Source of the DNA: an uncultured Spirochaetaceae bacterium
GTDB lineage: Bacteria; Spirochaetota; Spirochaetia; Sphaerochaetales; Sphaerochaetaceae
Direction of reading: 5' to 3'
NCBI GenBank assembly: GCA_944389105.1
Contig: CALXLD010000039.1
Location: 1-64,000 of the forward strand
Length of the DNA stretch: 64,000 nucleotides
In this document: positions 14,154-24,246 of the stretch, in pieces
Numbering within the stretch: the stretch's first letter is position 1
How the letters are laid out: each line of letters begins with the position of its first letter
Translations under genes and position numbers: made by a program
Notes under the pieces: generated by a model
Seen by the model: the letters and a program-made list of their open reading frames with translations, nothing else
Told to the model about the DNA's origin: nothing
Databases searched by the model: none

Positions 14154-16514
14154 ATGATTATGACATTGGATAACCTTAAAATAGGTGAGAGCGCGAAGCT
14201 TATCACTGTTTCCGGAGATGCTGCACTCCGTCGGCATTTCCTTGATATGGGACTTACTCCTGACACAATTGTTACACTCATTAAGAAAGCACCTATGGGG
14301 GATCCCCTGGAGATTTACGTAAGGGGCTATGAGCTGACGCTCAGGAAAGAGGATGCTGCACGGATTACATGTGAAAGGGCAGAGACTCCTAAGCCAAAGA
14401 AAACAGCAGTGCCCCATAAGATGATCCAGCATCCTCATGTTGGAGAATTCGAGACACATAAACCTAGTGATAAACCTCTGATTCCTGAGAGCCGTGGAAT
14501 AGTCTTTGCGCTTGCAGGCAACCAGAACTGCGGGAAAACGACACTTTTTAATCAGCTGACAGGTTCGAATCAGCATGTTGGCAATTTCCCTGGTGTCACT
14601 GTTGACAGCAAATCTGGAAAGATCCGAGGGCATGAGGATGCTGAAGTTGTTGATCTTCCTGGAATCTATTCACTCTCCCCATATACAAATGAGGAAATTG
14701 TTTCCAGGGATTTCATTCTTAAAGGAAAGCCCGATGGCATAATCAACATCGTTGATGCGACGAATATAGAAAGAAACCTATACCTTACTATGCAGCTTAT
14801 AGAGCTGGATGTTCCGATTGTAATAGCGCTGAACATGATGGATGAGGTGAGGGAGAATGGCGGAACCATCGATGTAAACCAGCTTGAGGAGAGCCTGGGG
14901 GTTGCTGTTGTACCTATTTCTGCTGCGAAGAATGAAGGTGTAGAGGAGCTTGTGAAGCATGCCATACATGTTGCACGCTTCAAGGAATCCCCGGGCCTGA
15001 AGGATTTCTGCCCAGCAGATGGAGAGGCAAAGGATGTTGCAATACATCGTTCGCTTCACGCAATAATGCACCTTATACAGGATCATGCAGAAAGAGCAGG
15101 ACTTCCTGTCAGATTTGCTGCGTCCAAGCTGATAGAAGGGGATGCTCCGATAATGGCAGAACTTGCGCTGGATGAGAATGAAAAAGAAACCCTGGAGCAT
15201 ATTCTCCTGCAGCTTGAGACGGAAAGCGGAACTGACCGCGATGCAGCACTTGCCGATGCCCGTTTCAGGTTCATTGAGAGAATCTGCAGCGAGAGTGTGG
15301 TAAAACCTCATGAATCCAAGGAAAGAAGAAGATCGCTTAATGCTGACAAATTCCTTACTGGAAAGTTCACGGCAATTCCAGCATTCATCCTGATAATGGC
15401 GATTGTATTCTATCTGACATTCGGTCCTGTTGGATCTGTTCTCTCGGACCTGCTGTCATTCGGCATAGATAAGCTGACTGCTCTGGTAGATAACCTTCTT
15501 ACATCTTATGGGCTGAATCCTATAGTGCATTCTCTTATTATAGATGGTGTCTTTGCCGGAGTCGGAAGCGTTCTATCTTTCCTCCCGATAATAGTCGTGC
15601 TTTTCTTCTTCCTGTCGATACTTGAGGATAGCGGTTATATGGCAAGGGTGTCCTTTGTCATGGATAAGCTTCTCAGAAAGATAGGGTTATCTGGACGGAG
15701 CTTTGTACCGATGCTTATTGGTTTTGGCTGTTCCGTCCCCGCAATTATGGCGACAAGAACTCTCTCATCTGAACGTGACAGGAAGATGACGATACTTCTT
15801 GTTCCGTTTATGTCATGTTCTGCAAAGCTGCCGATCTATGCGATGTTCACTTATGCATTCTTTCCTGATTATGGTGCTCTGGTGATGATTCTCCTTTACC
15901 TTATAGGGATTATCATGGGAATAGTTCTGTCCCTTATTCTCAAGCATACGGGATTCAAGGGTAACCCTGTTCCTTTTGTTCTGGAGCTTCCCAATTACAG
16001 GATGCCAAGTCCTCGTACAGTTATGCAGCTTATATGGGAGAAGACAAAGGATTTTGTCACAAGGGCATTTACTATCATCTTCGCGGCTTCCCTGATCATC
16101 TGGTTCCTGCAGAGCTTTGATATCAGGCTAAACCCTGTTTCCGATTCATCCAGCAGCATTCTTGCCGCAATAGGTTCTTTGATAGCACCTGTTTTCAGGC
16201 CGCTTGGTTTTGATGACTGGAGAATTTCCACAGCACTCATTACGGGATTTTCGGCAAAAGAAAGCGTAGTAAGTACTCTCACAGTTCTTCTTGGAGGTTC
16301 GGCTTCGGTGCTTGGAACGCTCTTTACGCCATTCACAGCCTTCGGATTCCTGATATTTACTCTTCTTTATACTCCTTGCGTTGCTGCAATAGCTACGGTG
16401 AAAAGGGAACTCGGAAGAAGGTGGGCCCTTGGGGTTGTGCTGCTTCAATGTGCAGTTGCCTGGATTGCATCATTTTTAGTGCACATTGTCGGAACGCTTT
16501 TCGGTTTTATCTGA
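14154..16514 (+). CDS. feoB: Ferrous iron transporter, FeoA-FeoB fusion
   Basis: This 786-residue protein has an N-terminal SH3-like FeoA domain (about 1-75; LKIGESAKLITVSGD, RRHFLDMGLTPDTIV) joined by a short linker to FeoB. The FeoB GTPase has G1 GNQNCGKTTLF near residue 122, NFPGVTVD, DLPGIYSLSPYTNEE and NMMDE. The C-terminal half holds the membrane domain with paired Gate motifs (GFGCSVPAIMATRTL and TGFSAKESVVSTL). It imports Fe2+ across the inner membrane. ATG 14154 follows a GAGAG site by five bases; a TTG just before it and an ATG two codons later are less well placed. A TATAAT at 14134-14139 is a probable -10. A TetR-type gene follows with almost no gap. Confidence 0.94.
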   Translation: MIMTLDNLKIGESAKLITVSGDAALRRHFLDMGLTPDTIVTLIKKAPMGDPLEIYVRGYELTLRKEDAARITCERAETPKPKKTAVPHKMIQHPHVGEFETHKPSDKPLIPESRGIVFALAGNQNCGKTTLFNQLTGSNQHVGNFPGVTVDSKSGKIRGHEDAEVVDLPGIYSLSPYTNEEIVSRDFILKGKPDGIINIVDATNIERNLYLTMQLIELDVPIVIALNMMDEVRENGGTIDVNQLEESLGVAVVPISAAKNEGVEELVKHAIHVARFKESPGLKDFCPADGEAKDVAIHRSLHAIMHLIQDHAERAGLPVRFAASKLIEGDAPIMAELALDENEKETLEHILLQLETESGTDRDAALADARFRFIERICSESVVKPHESKERRRSLNADKFLTGKFTAIPAFILIMAIVFYLTFGPVGSVLSDLLSFGIDKLTALVDNLLTSYGLNPIVHSLIIDGVFAGVGSVLSFLPIIVVLFFFLSILEDSGYMARVSFVMDKLLRKIGLSGRSFVPMLIGFGCSVPAIMATRTLSSERDRKMTILLVPFMSCSAKLPIYAMFTYAFFPDYGALVMILLYLIGIIMGIVLSLILKHTGFKGNPVPFVLELPNYRMPSPRTVMQLIWEKTKDFVTRAFTIIFAASLIIWFLQSFDIRLNPVSDSSSSILAAIGSLIAPVFRPLGFDDWRISTALITGFSAKESVVSTLTVLLGGSASVLGTLFTPFTAFGFLIFTLLYTPCVAAIATVKRELGRRWALGVVLLQCAVAWIASFLVHIVGTLFGFI

Positions 16515-16554
16515 TAGTATTGCCTTTGAGCTCTTCTTTTTGCATATTCCAGAT

Positions 16555-17097
16555 ATGGAAAGGGAAGAGACAAAGAAGGCATTTGCTGAAGCTTTCAGGA
16601 AGCTTCAGACCTCAAATCCGCAGAGACGCATAACGGTAAAGGATATTGCCTCTGCTGCAGGTTATGACAGACATACGTTTTACTATCATTTCTCAGGTCT
16701 CAGCGATCTTTGTTCCTGGATTTTTGATATCAGGATATCGGAGCTTATTGCTGCCACCGGAGATAACTGGAAGCTTGTTATTCCAAGACTTGTCGAGTAT
16801 GTTCACGAAGATAAATCATTTGTGCTTGCCTTATACCATTCTTCAAGCCGTGATGAGGTTGAGAAGCTGCTTGTGCAGAAAATCCTCGATCTTCTTGCGA
16901 TGTATATGGAAAATGAGCCTGGCTTTTCAGGCGTAAGGGATGACCGGAAAAAGCTCATAGCAGAATTCCATGCAGGAGGAATTGTTGTCATTTTCTTCGA
17001 ATGGCTCAGAAGCGGTATGGAAAAAAGCCCTGCAGATTTTACCGCAGAGCTTATATCAATAGTCAGAAGAAGCCTGGAGAGCTTCCAGGAATTATGA
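16555..17097 (+). CDS. TetR/AcrR-family transcriptional regulator
   Basis: This roughly 180-residue protein has an N-terminal TetR helix-turn-helix (RITVKDIASAAGYDRHTFYYHFSGLSDLCSWIF, residues about 25-57) and an all-helical ligand domain. The frame is open a further 23 codons upstream into feoB from a TTG. Neither that start nor ATG 16555 has a clear ribosome binding site, but MEREETKKAFAEAF is where the first TetR helix begins. Its position directly after feoB, without a terminator, suggests co-transcription. Whether it controls feoB or the convergent MATE gene cannot be told. It overlaps the 3' end of that MATE gene by six bases. Confidence 0.82.
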   Translation: MEREETKKAFAEAFRKLQTSNPQRRITVKDIASAAGYDRHTFYYHFSGLSDLCSWIFDIRISELIAATGDNWKLVIPRLVEYVHEDKSFVLALYHSSSRDEVEKLLVQKILDLLAMYMENEPGFSGVRDDRKKLIAEFHAGGIVVIFFEWLRSGMEKSPADFTAELISIVRRSLESFQEL

Positions 17098-18456
17098 TTC
17101 CTGACCAAGCGGAATCGGCTTGATTTTGCTTCTGTAGATGTGAATATAGAAAAGAATCGATAAAGTCAGGCCGAAGATCTCTGCAATCCCGAATGCCAGC
17201 CATACATTGTCCAGTATGCCTGTGGAAGCAAGAAACCATGCTACTGGCAGCAGAACTGCGATCTGGCGGACTATCGAGACGACCATCGAGGCATAGCCAA
17301 CGCCAGTGGCCTGGAAGATTGATGTAAGGCTTATTGAAATCGCTGCCGGTATGAAACACAGCGAGATAAGGCGGAGTGCTTTCGTTCCTATTCCCATCAT
17401 TTCCGGAGAAGCTGCAAACATTGAGAGAAGGAATTCGGGTGCAAGCTGGAAAAGAAGGAAGCCGATTGCCATGATTATTACAGCAATAGCTCCACCTGTC
17501 TTGAGGGTGGACAGCATCCTCTTTCGTTTCCGTGCTCCATAGTTGAATGCAATAATCGGGATCATTCCAGCCTGAAGACCGAATACAGGCATGAATATAA
17601 AGGACTGCAGCTTGAAATATACACCAAGCACTGATACTGCAGTTGCTGTGAATGATATGAGTATCGAGTTCATGGTGCTGACACTTACAGTTCCTACGCT
17701 GTTCATGATGATTGTAGGAACTCCGACTGTATAGATTTCCCTGATTATCCTTCCGGATGGCCTGAATTTCCTGACATCAAAATGAATGCGGATATATTTG
17801 TTTCTGCTTACAAAAATCAAGGCAGCGACCATCGATACTATCTGGCCGATTACAGTGGCGATTGCAGCACCTTTTACACTCATTCCGAATCCGAAGATGA
17901 AGACCGGGTCAAGGATTATATTCGTGATGGCTCCAAGGGATTGGGCAATCATAGGATGGATTGAATCCCCTGTGGCCTGCATTATCCTTTCTGCAGTGAT
18001 ATCAATAAAGATTCCAAACGAGAAAATAAGGCAGATGCTTATATATTCCGTTGTCAGCTGGATAAGTTCCGGATCATCTGTGAAGAGCGAGATGAATGGT
18101 CTTGTCCCGATAAAACCGAAGAGAGAAAATACCAGCCATGTTATTATCGATAGGAAAAAGCCATTGTTGGCAGCTGCTTCAGCTTCGTCGTTTTTCTTTT
18201 CACCGAGTTTTCTTGCAAGATATGAATTGACACCTACGGCTGTACCGATGCCGAATGCAATCATCAGGCTCTGCAGTGGATATGCCAGGGAGACTGCAGT
18301 AAGCGCGTTCTCCGATACCCTTGCGACAAAGATGCTGTCCACGACATTGTATAGGGCCTGGATAAGCATCGATAGCATCAAAGGCAGGGATAGTTTCGCA
18401 ATAAGCTTCGGGATGGATTCGTATCCCATAATATTTTCATTGATATCATTTTTCAT
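17092..18456 (-). CDS. MATE-family multidrug/sodium exporter
   Basis: This 454-residue inner-membrane protein has twelve hydrophobic segments in two homologous halves. It begins with the MATE hallmark SIPKLIAKLSLPLMLSMLIQALYNVVDSIFVAR and carries QAGMIPIIAFNYGARKRKR at the start of the second half. MATE proteins export cationic drugs or metabolites in exchange for Na+ or H+. The substrate is unknown. It is convergent with the TetR gene at 16555 and is the first of five MATE genes in the window. Confidence 0.9.
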   Translation of the reverse strand: MKNDINENIMGYESIPKLIAKLSLPLMLSMLIQALYNVVDSIFVARVSENALTAVSLAYPLQSLMIAFGIGTAVGVNSYLARKLGEKKNDEAEAAANNGFFLSIITWLVFSLFGFIGTRPFISLFTDDPELIQLTTEYISICLIFSFGIFIDITAERIMQATGDSIHPMIAQSLGAITNIILDPVFIFGFGMSVKGAAIATVIGQIVSMVAALIFVSRNKYIRIHFDVRKFRPSGRIIREIYTVGVPTIIMNSVGTVSVSTMNSILISFTATAVSVLGVYFKLQSFIFMPVFGLQAGMIPIIAFNYGARKRKRMLSTLKTGGAIAVIIMAIGFLLFQLAPEFLLSMFAASPEMMGIGTKALRLISLCFIPAAISISLTSIFQATGVGYASMVVSIVRQIAVLLPVAWFLASTGILDNVWLAFGIAEIFGLTLSILFYIHIYRSKIKPIPLGQES

Positions 18457-18573
18457 GGCGTTATAGAGTATTAGGAAAACAATATATTTTGCAACATGGA
18501 TTTTTTATATTTTTTCCCGCAGCCCTATCCTGATAATCTGACTCGTGGATATTTTTTATGGTAGCCTTTTTTC

Positions 18574-19977
18574 ATGAAGCGGTTTCTACAGCTATTTCTC
18601 CTTTTCCTTCCATCGCTGTTATCTGCAGCAGTGTTCGATGATATTGTCAGAAGCACATTCTCAACCAGCTTTGAAGCTGAGAGCGCAGAGCTCAGATATG
18701 AATCAGGACTTCTTGATATAGAACAGGCTGAACTTGATGATAAGACGGATTATTCAGTATCTTTGGCCGTTTCTCCGCTTGAGGGGAAAAGCGAGATCAT
18801 ATCTGTTTCGGACCTTTCATTCAGTGCCACTCTTCCTGATGATGATACAGAAATAAGCGCCTCGATTCCTTTCAGTACGCGCTACGATGCTGAGGGTGCG
18901 CTTATCTCTCCATCTCTTTCGGTCTCCCATGTATTCGACTGGGGCCGTGACGATGATACTCTTGAAGAGCTGCAGATAGCTTCTTCCCGTCTTTCTGTGA
19001 CAAGAGAGTATGAGGCTGAACTTCTTTCCTTGCACGTGAGTGTTCTCGATGCTATAACCTCACTTCTCGATAACGAAAGGAGCGGCATTGAAAGCGAAGA
19101 GGAGCTAAGGGATCTGGAGCGTGAGCTTTCAGAGGCACTGACGCTAGGGAATATAACAGAGGATTCAATAGGATATAAAGAGATGCAGCTCTCTGTTAAA
19201 AGAGCTGAGGACAGTGTTGGGATACTTGAAGAGGAAAAAGCTGAACTTGAGAAAAGATTCAGGAATCTTACCGGCATGGACTGGAGCGGGGTAGAGGATG
19301 TTCCGATGCCTTCTTTCCCTGATATCCTTTCATATACAACTTCATCTTCTCTGCAGGAAGCCGAGCTTTCTGCCCGTATTGCGGAAGAAGAATATCTTCT
19401 GGAAGAGGATAGCCAGAATCCAAGACGACTTGTCGTGGGTGCAATGGCTGGCAGCAATATCTACCTTGGCTCGGGGCTTGGTCTGTCAAATCTGGAGGAT
19501 GACAGCATAAATGTAACCGGAAGTGTTGGCTGGGAAGGAAAGGAATGGGCATTCTCTGTCTCTGGCGGTGGCAGCTGGGATGATGATTACTCATTCTCCC
19601 CATCCCTGTCTTTAAGTGGATCGTGGCACAGCCACCCTTCTTCGGATAGTGACAGACTGCTTCTGAGTTCTCTGCAGAATGAGGCTATTCTAAGACGAGG
19701 GGAGTATCTGGATACCCGAAGATCCTTCATGGAAGAAAGCGGTGATTTCTGGAATCGCATACTTTCCTGGAATAGGGATTTTTCCGAAATGGAGGCTGAG
19801 ATTGAGTATCGTTCAGCTCTCCTTTCCAGTATTGAGACGAAGTTTGAGAGAGGGCTGGTGACGGCAGAGGATGTTCATGATGCCTCTGTAGAGCTGGATC
19901 TCCTTGATCTTGATAGAACTATACTGATTCTGGAGGGACTCTCTCTGGAAGCTGAAATAAGGATGCATATTATCTGA
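18574..19977 (+). CDS. TolC-type outer-membrane efflux protein
   Basis: This 467-residue protein has a signal peptide (MKRFLQLFLLFLPSLLSA). It is rich in long acidic helices at about 40-75, 125-235 and 340-465 that alternate with strand segments, the pattern of TolC-like trimeric channels (for example SVLDAITSLLDNERSGIESEEEL and FERGLVTAEDVHDASVELDLLD). The similarity is in architecture and phrase pattern rather than a strict motif, and the sequence is divergent. It starts an operon with a HlyD-type adaptor, a MacB-type ATPase and a MacB-type permease, which strongly supports the assignment. It would form the outer-membrane exit duct. Confidence 0.8.
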   Translation: MKRFLQLFLLFLPSLLSAAVFDDIVRSTFSTSFEAESAELRYESGLLDIEQAELDDKTDYSVSLAVSPLEGKSEIISVSDLSFSATLPDDDTEISASIPFSTRYDAEGALISPSLSVSHVFDWGRDDDTLEELQIASSRLSVTREYEAELLSLHVSVLDAITSLLDNERSGIESEEELRDLERELSEALTLGNITEDSIGYKEMQLSVKRAEDSVGILEEEKAELEKRFRNLTGMDWSGVEDVPMPSFPDILSYTTSSSLQEAELSARIAEEEYLLEEDSQNPRRLVVGAMAGSNIYLGSGLGLSNLEDDSINVTGSVGWEGKEWAFSVSGGGSWDDDYSFSPSLSLSGSWHSHPSSDSDRLLLSSLQNEAILRRGEYLDTRRSFMEESGDFWNRILSWNRDFSEMEAEIEYRSALLSSIETKFERGLVTAEDVHDASVELDLLDLDRTILILEGLSLEAEIRMHII

Positions 19978-19985
19978 GGTACAGC

Positions 19986-21014
19986 ATGGATGACAGAAGC
20001 ATCATAGAAGAAAGGAATCGGAAGAGGCGGAAGAAGAGGAATAAGAGGATAGTTATCGCCGTTTTTCTTATCGTAGTATTATCGGCAGCTGCATTTTTCC
20101 TGCTCTATCCGAGGGAAGCTGCTGCTGTAGCTGAAACCTCTCAGCACGAGGCTGTGGTTGTATCAAATACTTATACCCAGGTAATAGATCTTTCCGGATA
20201 TGTTGAGCCATATGACAGCCAGACTATGAGGTTCAGATCAACTGGTGCCGTAACTGGGGTTTACGTTCAGGAAGGTGACCATGTGACAGATGGACAGCTT
20301 CTTGCCTCGATAGACAATACATCTCAGAGAGCAGCGCTTCAGGAAATCAGGAACCAGATCGAAGAAGCGGAGCTTAATGGTTCGAAAAGAGAGCTTGAGC
20401 TATTGAAGCTTCGGGAGGCTAGTGCAGAGGCAAATCTTGAGTACGCCGATATCGTTGCTCCATTCGATGGTGAGATAGCTTCTGTGGATGTTTCAGAGGG
20501 GGATTATTTTGAAGGAGGCGATGAGGTAATAACCGTCGTTGACCGTTCCAGGCTCAAGGCAACTGTCGAAATTGATGAAATTGATATGCAGTATGTCCGT
20601 CTGGGACAGAAGGCAACTCTTGTTTTCGAATCCCGGCCTGATATTACAGTCGAAGCCTATGTTTCATATATTCCGATGCTTGGGCGTTATACTGACCAGG
20701 GTATAGGAGTTGCTGATGTTGAATTCCTGATAGAGGATCCTCCCTCAGGAATAATGCCAGGTTTTACTTTTGAAGGGACTCTGGAAGCTGAAGAAGATGT
20801 ATCGATGCTCCTCATTCCTCAGAATGCGATAACAAGGGGCAGAGGTGGCGCAGAGAGCGTAAACGTGAAGAGGGAAGATGGCAGTATTGAGACAGTCAGC
20901 GTGCGTACTGAGTATCTCGGAGAAGGGCTGTCAGAGCTTCTGTCCGGAGATCTTGAGGAAGGGGATATCCTGGTCTACGAGACAAGAAGCCAGCTTGGGA
21001 TGATGAGACCATGA
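19986..21014 (+). CDS. HlyD/MacA-type periplasmic adaptor
   Basis: This 342-residue membrane-fusion protein has a strongly basic N-terminus (RNRKRRKKRNKR), one membrane helix at about 20-41 and then the adaptor body. A lipoyl/barrel-sandwich strand (YVEPYDSQTMRFRSTGAVTGVYVQEGDHVTDGQLLA) is followed by a short coiled coil, the return lipoyl strand (IVAPFDGEIASVDVSEGDYFEGGDEV) and beta-barrel domains. It would link the MacB permease to the TolC-type channel. It starts eight bases after the TolC gene and overlaps the ATPase gene by four bases. The helical hairpin is short (about 35 residues) compared with MacA. Confidence 0.88.
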   Translation: MDDRSIIEERNRKRRKKRNKRIVIAVFLIVVLSAAAFFLLYPREAAAVAETSQHEAVVVSNTYTQVIDLSGYVEPYDSQTMRFRSTGAVTGVYVQEGDHVTDGQLLASIDNTSQRAALQEIRNQIEEAELNGSKRELELLKLREASAEANLEYADIVAPFDGEIASVDVSEGDYFEGGDEVITVVDRSRLKATVEIDEIDMQYVRLGQKATLVFESRPDITVEAYVSYIPMLGRYTDQGIGVADVEFLIEDPPSGIMPGFTFEGTLEAEEDVSMLLIPQNAITRGRGGAESVNVKREDGSIETVSVRTEYLGEGLSELLSGDLEEGDILVYETRSQLGMMRP

Positions 21015-21691
21015 GTGCGATAATAGAACTTGAGGGAGTAAGCCGGACATATGTCGTCGGTGATGCCGTTGTCCATGCACTGGATGATGTCTCCCTTGGT
21101 ATTGAGGAAAGATCCTTTACAGCCATTATGGGCCCATCCGGTTCCGGTAAATCCACATTGATGTCGCTGATAGGATGCCTGGATGTACCTACATCTGGGA
21201 CGATAAGGATAGATGGGGAGGAAACAGGAGGCATGAATGAGGAGGAACTGGCGTTCCTTCGCAATAGGAAGATCGGCTTTGTATTTCAGCATTTCTCCCT
21301 TCTTCCGAAACTGAATGCCCTCGATAACGCTGCTCTTCCTCTCCTTTATGCCGGAGTCCCTGTCAGGGAAAGGCGTGAAAGAGCAGAGGAAATGCTCTGC
21401 CGTGTTGGATTGAAAGACAGACTCAGACATCGTCCGAGCGAGCTTTCAGGAGGGCAGAAGCAGCGTGTTGCTATAGCCCGTGCGCTTGTCAACAATCCTG
21501 CGATACTTCTTGCAGATGAGCCAACCGGCGCACTTGATTCATCCACCGGGCATGAAGTGATGGAGCTTTTCCATGCCTTGCATGAAGAAGGTCATACGAT
21601 TGTCTTTGTCACACATGACAGATCTCTTGCATTGGAATGCGGAAGGATCATCCCGATAAAAGATGGGAGGATAGGTTATGATGCTTCGTGA
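21011..21691 (+). CDS. MacB/LolD-type ABC exporter ATPase
   Basis: This 226-residue ATPase has Walker [11 protein letters not shown]-loop [12 protein letters not shown], signature [15 protein letters not shown], Walker [14 protein letters not shown] and the H-loop VTHD, all canonical. The family works with FtsX-like permeases in type VII ABC systems that drive TolC-dependent export. The start overlaps the adaptor stop (ATGA), and the end overlaps the permease gene by 14 bases. Confidence 0.93.
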   Translation: MSAIIELEGVSRTYVVGDAVVHALDDVSLGIEERSFTAIMGPSGSGKSTLMSLIGCLDVPTSGTIRIDGEETGGMNEEELAFLRNRKIGFVFQHFSLLPKLNALDNAALPLLYAGVPVRERRERAEEMLCRVGLKDRLRHRPSELSGGQKQRVAIARALVNNPAILLADEPTGALDSSTGHEVMELFHALHEEGHTIVFVTHDRSLALECGRIIPIKDGRIGYDAS

Positions 21692-22865
21692 AAACATCAG
21701 GATGGCATTCTCCTCAATGACTGGAAACAGGCTGAGGACGTTCCTTTCCCTTCTGGGGATAATGATAGGAGTGGCTTCTGTTGTCACGATTCTCAACCTT
21801 GGAAAGAGTGCCTCGGAGAGCATCAGCTCATCTTTTAATGCAGGTGGTCTGGATACTGTCAGTATCATGCCGCGGGGTTCAGCAAGGGAGACAATGATAT
21901 TTACAGAGGAGTTCGCATATACGCTGATGGCTGAAATCGAGGGCATCAAAGAAGTCCTTCCAGTAGTTTCCTCTTATGCGAATATACGTAATGGGCAGGA
22001 GATTGCCGAAAGCGTTTCAGTCCAGGGCGTTACTTCCGGATTCTTTGCATCCAATTCGCTTTCACCATCTTCAGGGGAGCTTTTCGGTGCTGCTGAGAAC
22101 ATCAACAGACGGCAGGTAGTAGTTCTTGGTTCTGAGCTTGCTGAGGAGCTTTTCCCGTCGGGAAATGCAGTAGGCCGGTATATTTCAATCTTCAGGAATC
22201 AGGCTAAAAGCTTTCTGGTTGTCGGTGTCCTTGAGGAAAGAGATGCCAGCATGGGAAATTCATATAATGACTCTGCCTTCATGCCATATAATACTTACAC
22301 GCAGCGTTTCAGGCGCACAGATCAGGTCGGGACATATGTTGCCAAGATATATGAAGACTTCGACGCAACTTCCGTTGCAGAGGAAATAGAGTCCTATCTT
22401 AATGAGATTGCCGGTTCAGATTACTACCGCATTTTCTCTCCTGCGACAATCAAGGAGATGGCAGATTCTGTTACCAGTACTTTCTCCTCATTTCTGGCTG
22501 CGATTGCTGCTATTTCGCTGGTTGTCGGTGGAATCGGGATAATGAACATAATGCTTGTTTCTGTTGTGGAAAGAACAGGAGAAATAGGAATAAGAAAGGC
22601 TCTTGGCGCGGATCCGAGGGCTATAAGATCCCAGTTCCTGGTTGAATCCGTGACACTTTCGCTCTCCGGAGGACTCATAGGGCTTATAACAGGAACGCTC
22701 CTCAGCGTTGCTGCTGTACATGTGACAGGATGGAGTCTTCATATCTCGATGGCGGCTATCATTGTGTCGATGCTCTTCTCTGGAGCTATCGGGATCTTCT
22801 TCGGATGGTATCCTGCAGCTAAAGCTGCACGGCTTGCACCGATGGAAGCACTGGCAAGAGAATGA
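21678..22865 (+). CDS. MacB-type ABC exporter permease
   Basis: This 395-residue protein has an N-terminal membrane helix (LRTFLSLLGIMIGVASVVTIL), a periplasmic MacB_PCD domain of about 220 residues and three C-terminal helices with the FtsX-like motif ERTGEIGIRKALGADPRAIRSQFLVESVTLSLSGG. It completes a MacAB-TolC-like tripartite exporter with the three preceding genes. Substrates of such systems include macrolides, peptides, siderophores and lipoproteins; which applies here is unknown. There are two adjacent ATG codons at the start; the first, at 21678, is used here. Confidence 0.92.
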   Translation: MMLRENIRMAFSSMTGNRLRTFLSLLGIMIGVASVVTILNLGKSASESISSSFNAGGLDTVSIMPRGSARETMIFTEEFAYTLMAEIEGIKEVLPVVSSYANIRNGQEIAESVSVQGVTSGFFASNSLSPSSGELFGAAENINRRQVVVLGSELAEELFPSGNAVGRYISIFRNQAKSFLVVGVLEERDASMGNSYNDSAFMPYNTYTQRFRRTDQVGTYVAKIYEDFDATSVAEEIESYLNEIAGSDYYRIFSPATIKEMADSVTSTFSSFLAAIAAISLVVGGIGIMNIMLVSVVERTGEIGIRKALGADPRAIRSQFLVESVTLSLSGGLIGLITGTLLSVAAVHVTGWSLHISMAAIIVSMLFSGAIGIFFGWYPAAKAARLAPMEALARE

Positions 22866-22917
22866 TATTATTGCCATCATTGGCAAAAACAACATAGAAT
22901 CACGACGGAGGACTTTG

Positions 22918-24216
22918 ATGATAGTATCGAAATTTGGTGGAAGCAGCGTCGCTGATGAAAATCAGATAAAAAAGGTGAAAGCGATTCTTGAAAGCGATGA
23001 GAGAAGAAGAATTGCAGTAGTCTCCGCACCTGGAAAAAGAAACAGCGATGATCAGAAAATCACAGATCTCCTGTACAAATGCAACAGCCTTGTGCAGAAG
23101 GGACTGACATGCCGTCCGGTATTCAATGAAATCTCAAAGCGTTTTGTACAGATAGCCCAGAAGCTTAAGATTGATGATGTTAAGCTTTCCGAAAGGCTTG
23201 ATGATATCAGATGCATGATTGATGCTGGCCGCGGTGCTGATTATGCCGCTTCAAGAGGCGAGTACCTTTCCGCCCTTATCATAAGTGAGTACCTTGGATG
23301 GGAATTCATCGATGCAGAGGATGTGATTGTCATAAATCAGGACTCTACAGTAAATGATGAAACATACAGAAGGCTGACGGAAAAGCTTGATCCATCAAAG
23401 CGCTATATTATCCCTGGATTCTACGGCGAGACAGAGCAGGGTGTTGTGAAGACATTCACACGCGGCGGTTCAGATATCACCGGTTCGATAGTCGCCCGTG
23501 CCGTAAATGCTGAGCTCTACGAGAACTGGACAGATGTTTCCGGAATTTATAGCTCGGATCCGAGGATTATCCCGGAAGCAAAGGTTATTCCAGAGCTTTC
23601 CTACAAGGAAGTCAGGGAGCTTTCAGATGTCGGCGCAACAGTATTCCATGAAGAAGCGATAGCTCCTATATATAACATAGGAATTCCTATTGTTGTAAAG
23701 AATACAAATAAGCCTGAAGATCCAGGTACACGCATCGTTCCTGAATCCAATGATTTCGGTGCAACTGCTGTATCCTCACGTGGTGGTCTTTCCCGCATAA
23801 AGCTCAGAAAGCTGATGCTTTTCAAGAAATATGGAATGAGACATGCCCTTCTCACAATGCTCCATGTTTTCGGAATCCGTCCTTGCTATTCCCTTTTCGG
23901 GATTGACAGCATTGTCTGGTTCTTTGATTCCAAGATGGCCAGTGACAGTGTCTGCCAGGCAATGTGTGAACGTCTGAAGAAGGAATTCGGACTTGATTCA
24001 ATTGAAGTTGATCATGGCCATGCAATTCTTGGTGTAGTAGGTGATGGCATGGATTCTTCCGATGCTTATCTGAAAGCCGCAGAAGCATTGAAGGAGAAAT
24101 CAATCACGACAACGTTTGTAAACTACGGTTCCTCCGATTCCTCCGTCCTTTTCGGAATAAAGGAAGAGCAGGCTTCGGACGCTGTTAAAGCTGTTTACAG
24201 CAAGCTTTTCGATTAA
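22918..24216 (+). CDS. lysC: Aspartokinase, monofunctional
   Basis: This 432-residue enzyme phosphorylates L-aspartate as the first step to lysine, DAP, threonine and methionine. It has the N-terminal KFGGSSVAD motif, VSAPGKR, FTRGGSDITGS in the amino acid kinase fold and YSSDPR. Two ACT domains follow in the last 150 residues for feedback control by amino acids. The frame is open upstream into the permease gene, but ATG 22918 has GGAGG six bases before it and begins at the expected first strand. It lies 52 bases after the exporter operon and is followed by a terminator. It supplies the dap operon at 1126-5264. Confidence 0.95.
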   Translation: MIVSKFGGSSVADENQIKKVKAILESDERRRIAVVSAPGKRNSDDQKITDLLYKCNSLVQKGLTCRPVFNEISKRFVQIAQKLKIDDVKLSERLDDIRCMIDAGRGADYAASRGEYLSALIISEYLGWEFIDAEDVIVINQDSTVNDETYRRLTEKLDPSKRYIIPGFYGETEQGVVKTFTRGGSDITGSIVARAVNAELYENWTDVSGIYSSDPRIIPEAKVIPELSYKEVRELSDVGATVFHEEAIAPIYNIGIPIVVKNTNKPEDPGTRIVPESNDFGATAVSSRGGLSRIKLRKLMLFKKYGMRHALLTMLHVFGIRPCYSLFGIDSIVWFFDSKMASDSVCQAMCERLKKEFGLDSIEVDHGHAILGVVGDGMDSSDAYLKAAEALKEKSITTTFVNYGSSDSSVLFGIKEEQASDAVKAVYSKLFD

Positions 24217-24221
24217 TGCAG

Positions 24222-24245
24222 ATCCTCCCGTCAAGGGAGGATTTC
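24222..24245 (+). terminator. Rho-independent terminator after lysC
   Basis: ATCCTCCC (24222-24229) and GGGAGGAT (24235-24242) form a perfect 8-bp stem with a 5-base loop followed by TTCTT. It sits between convergent lysC and the metal ATPase gene and may serve lysC mainly, since the T tract is on that side. Confidence 0.7.
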
Positions 24246-24246
24246 T

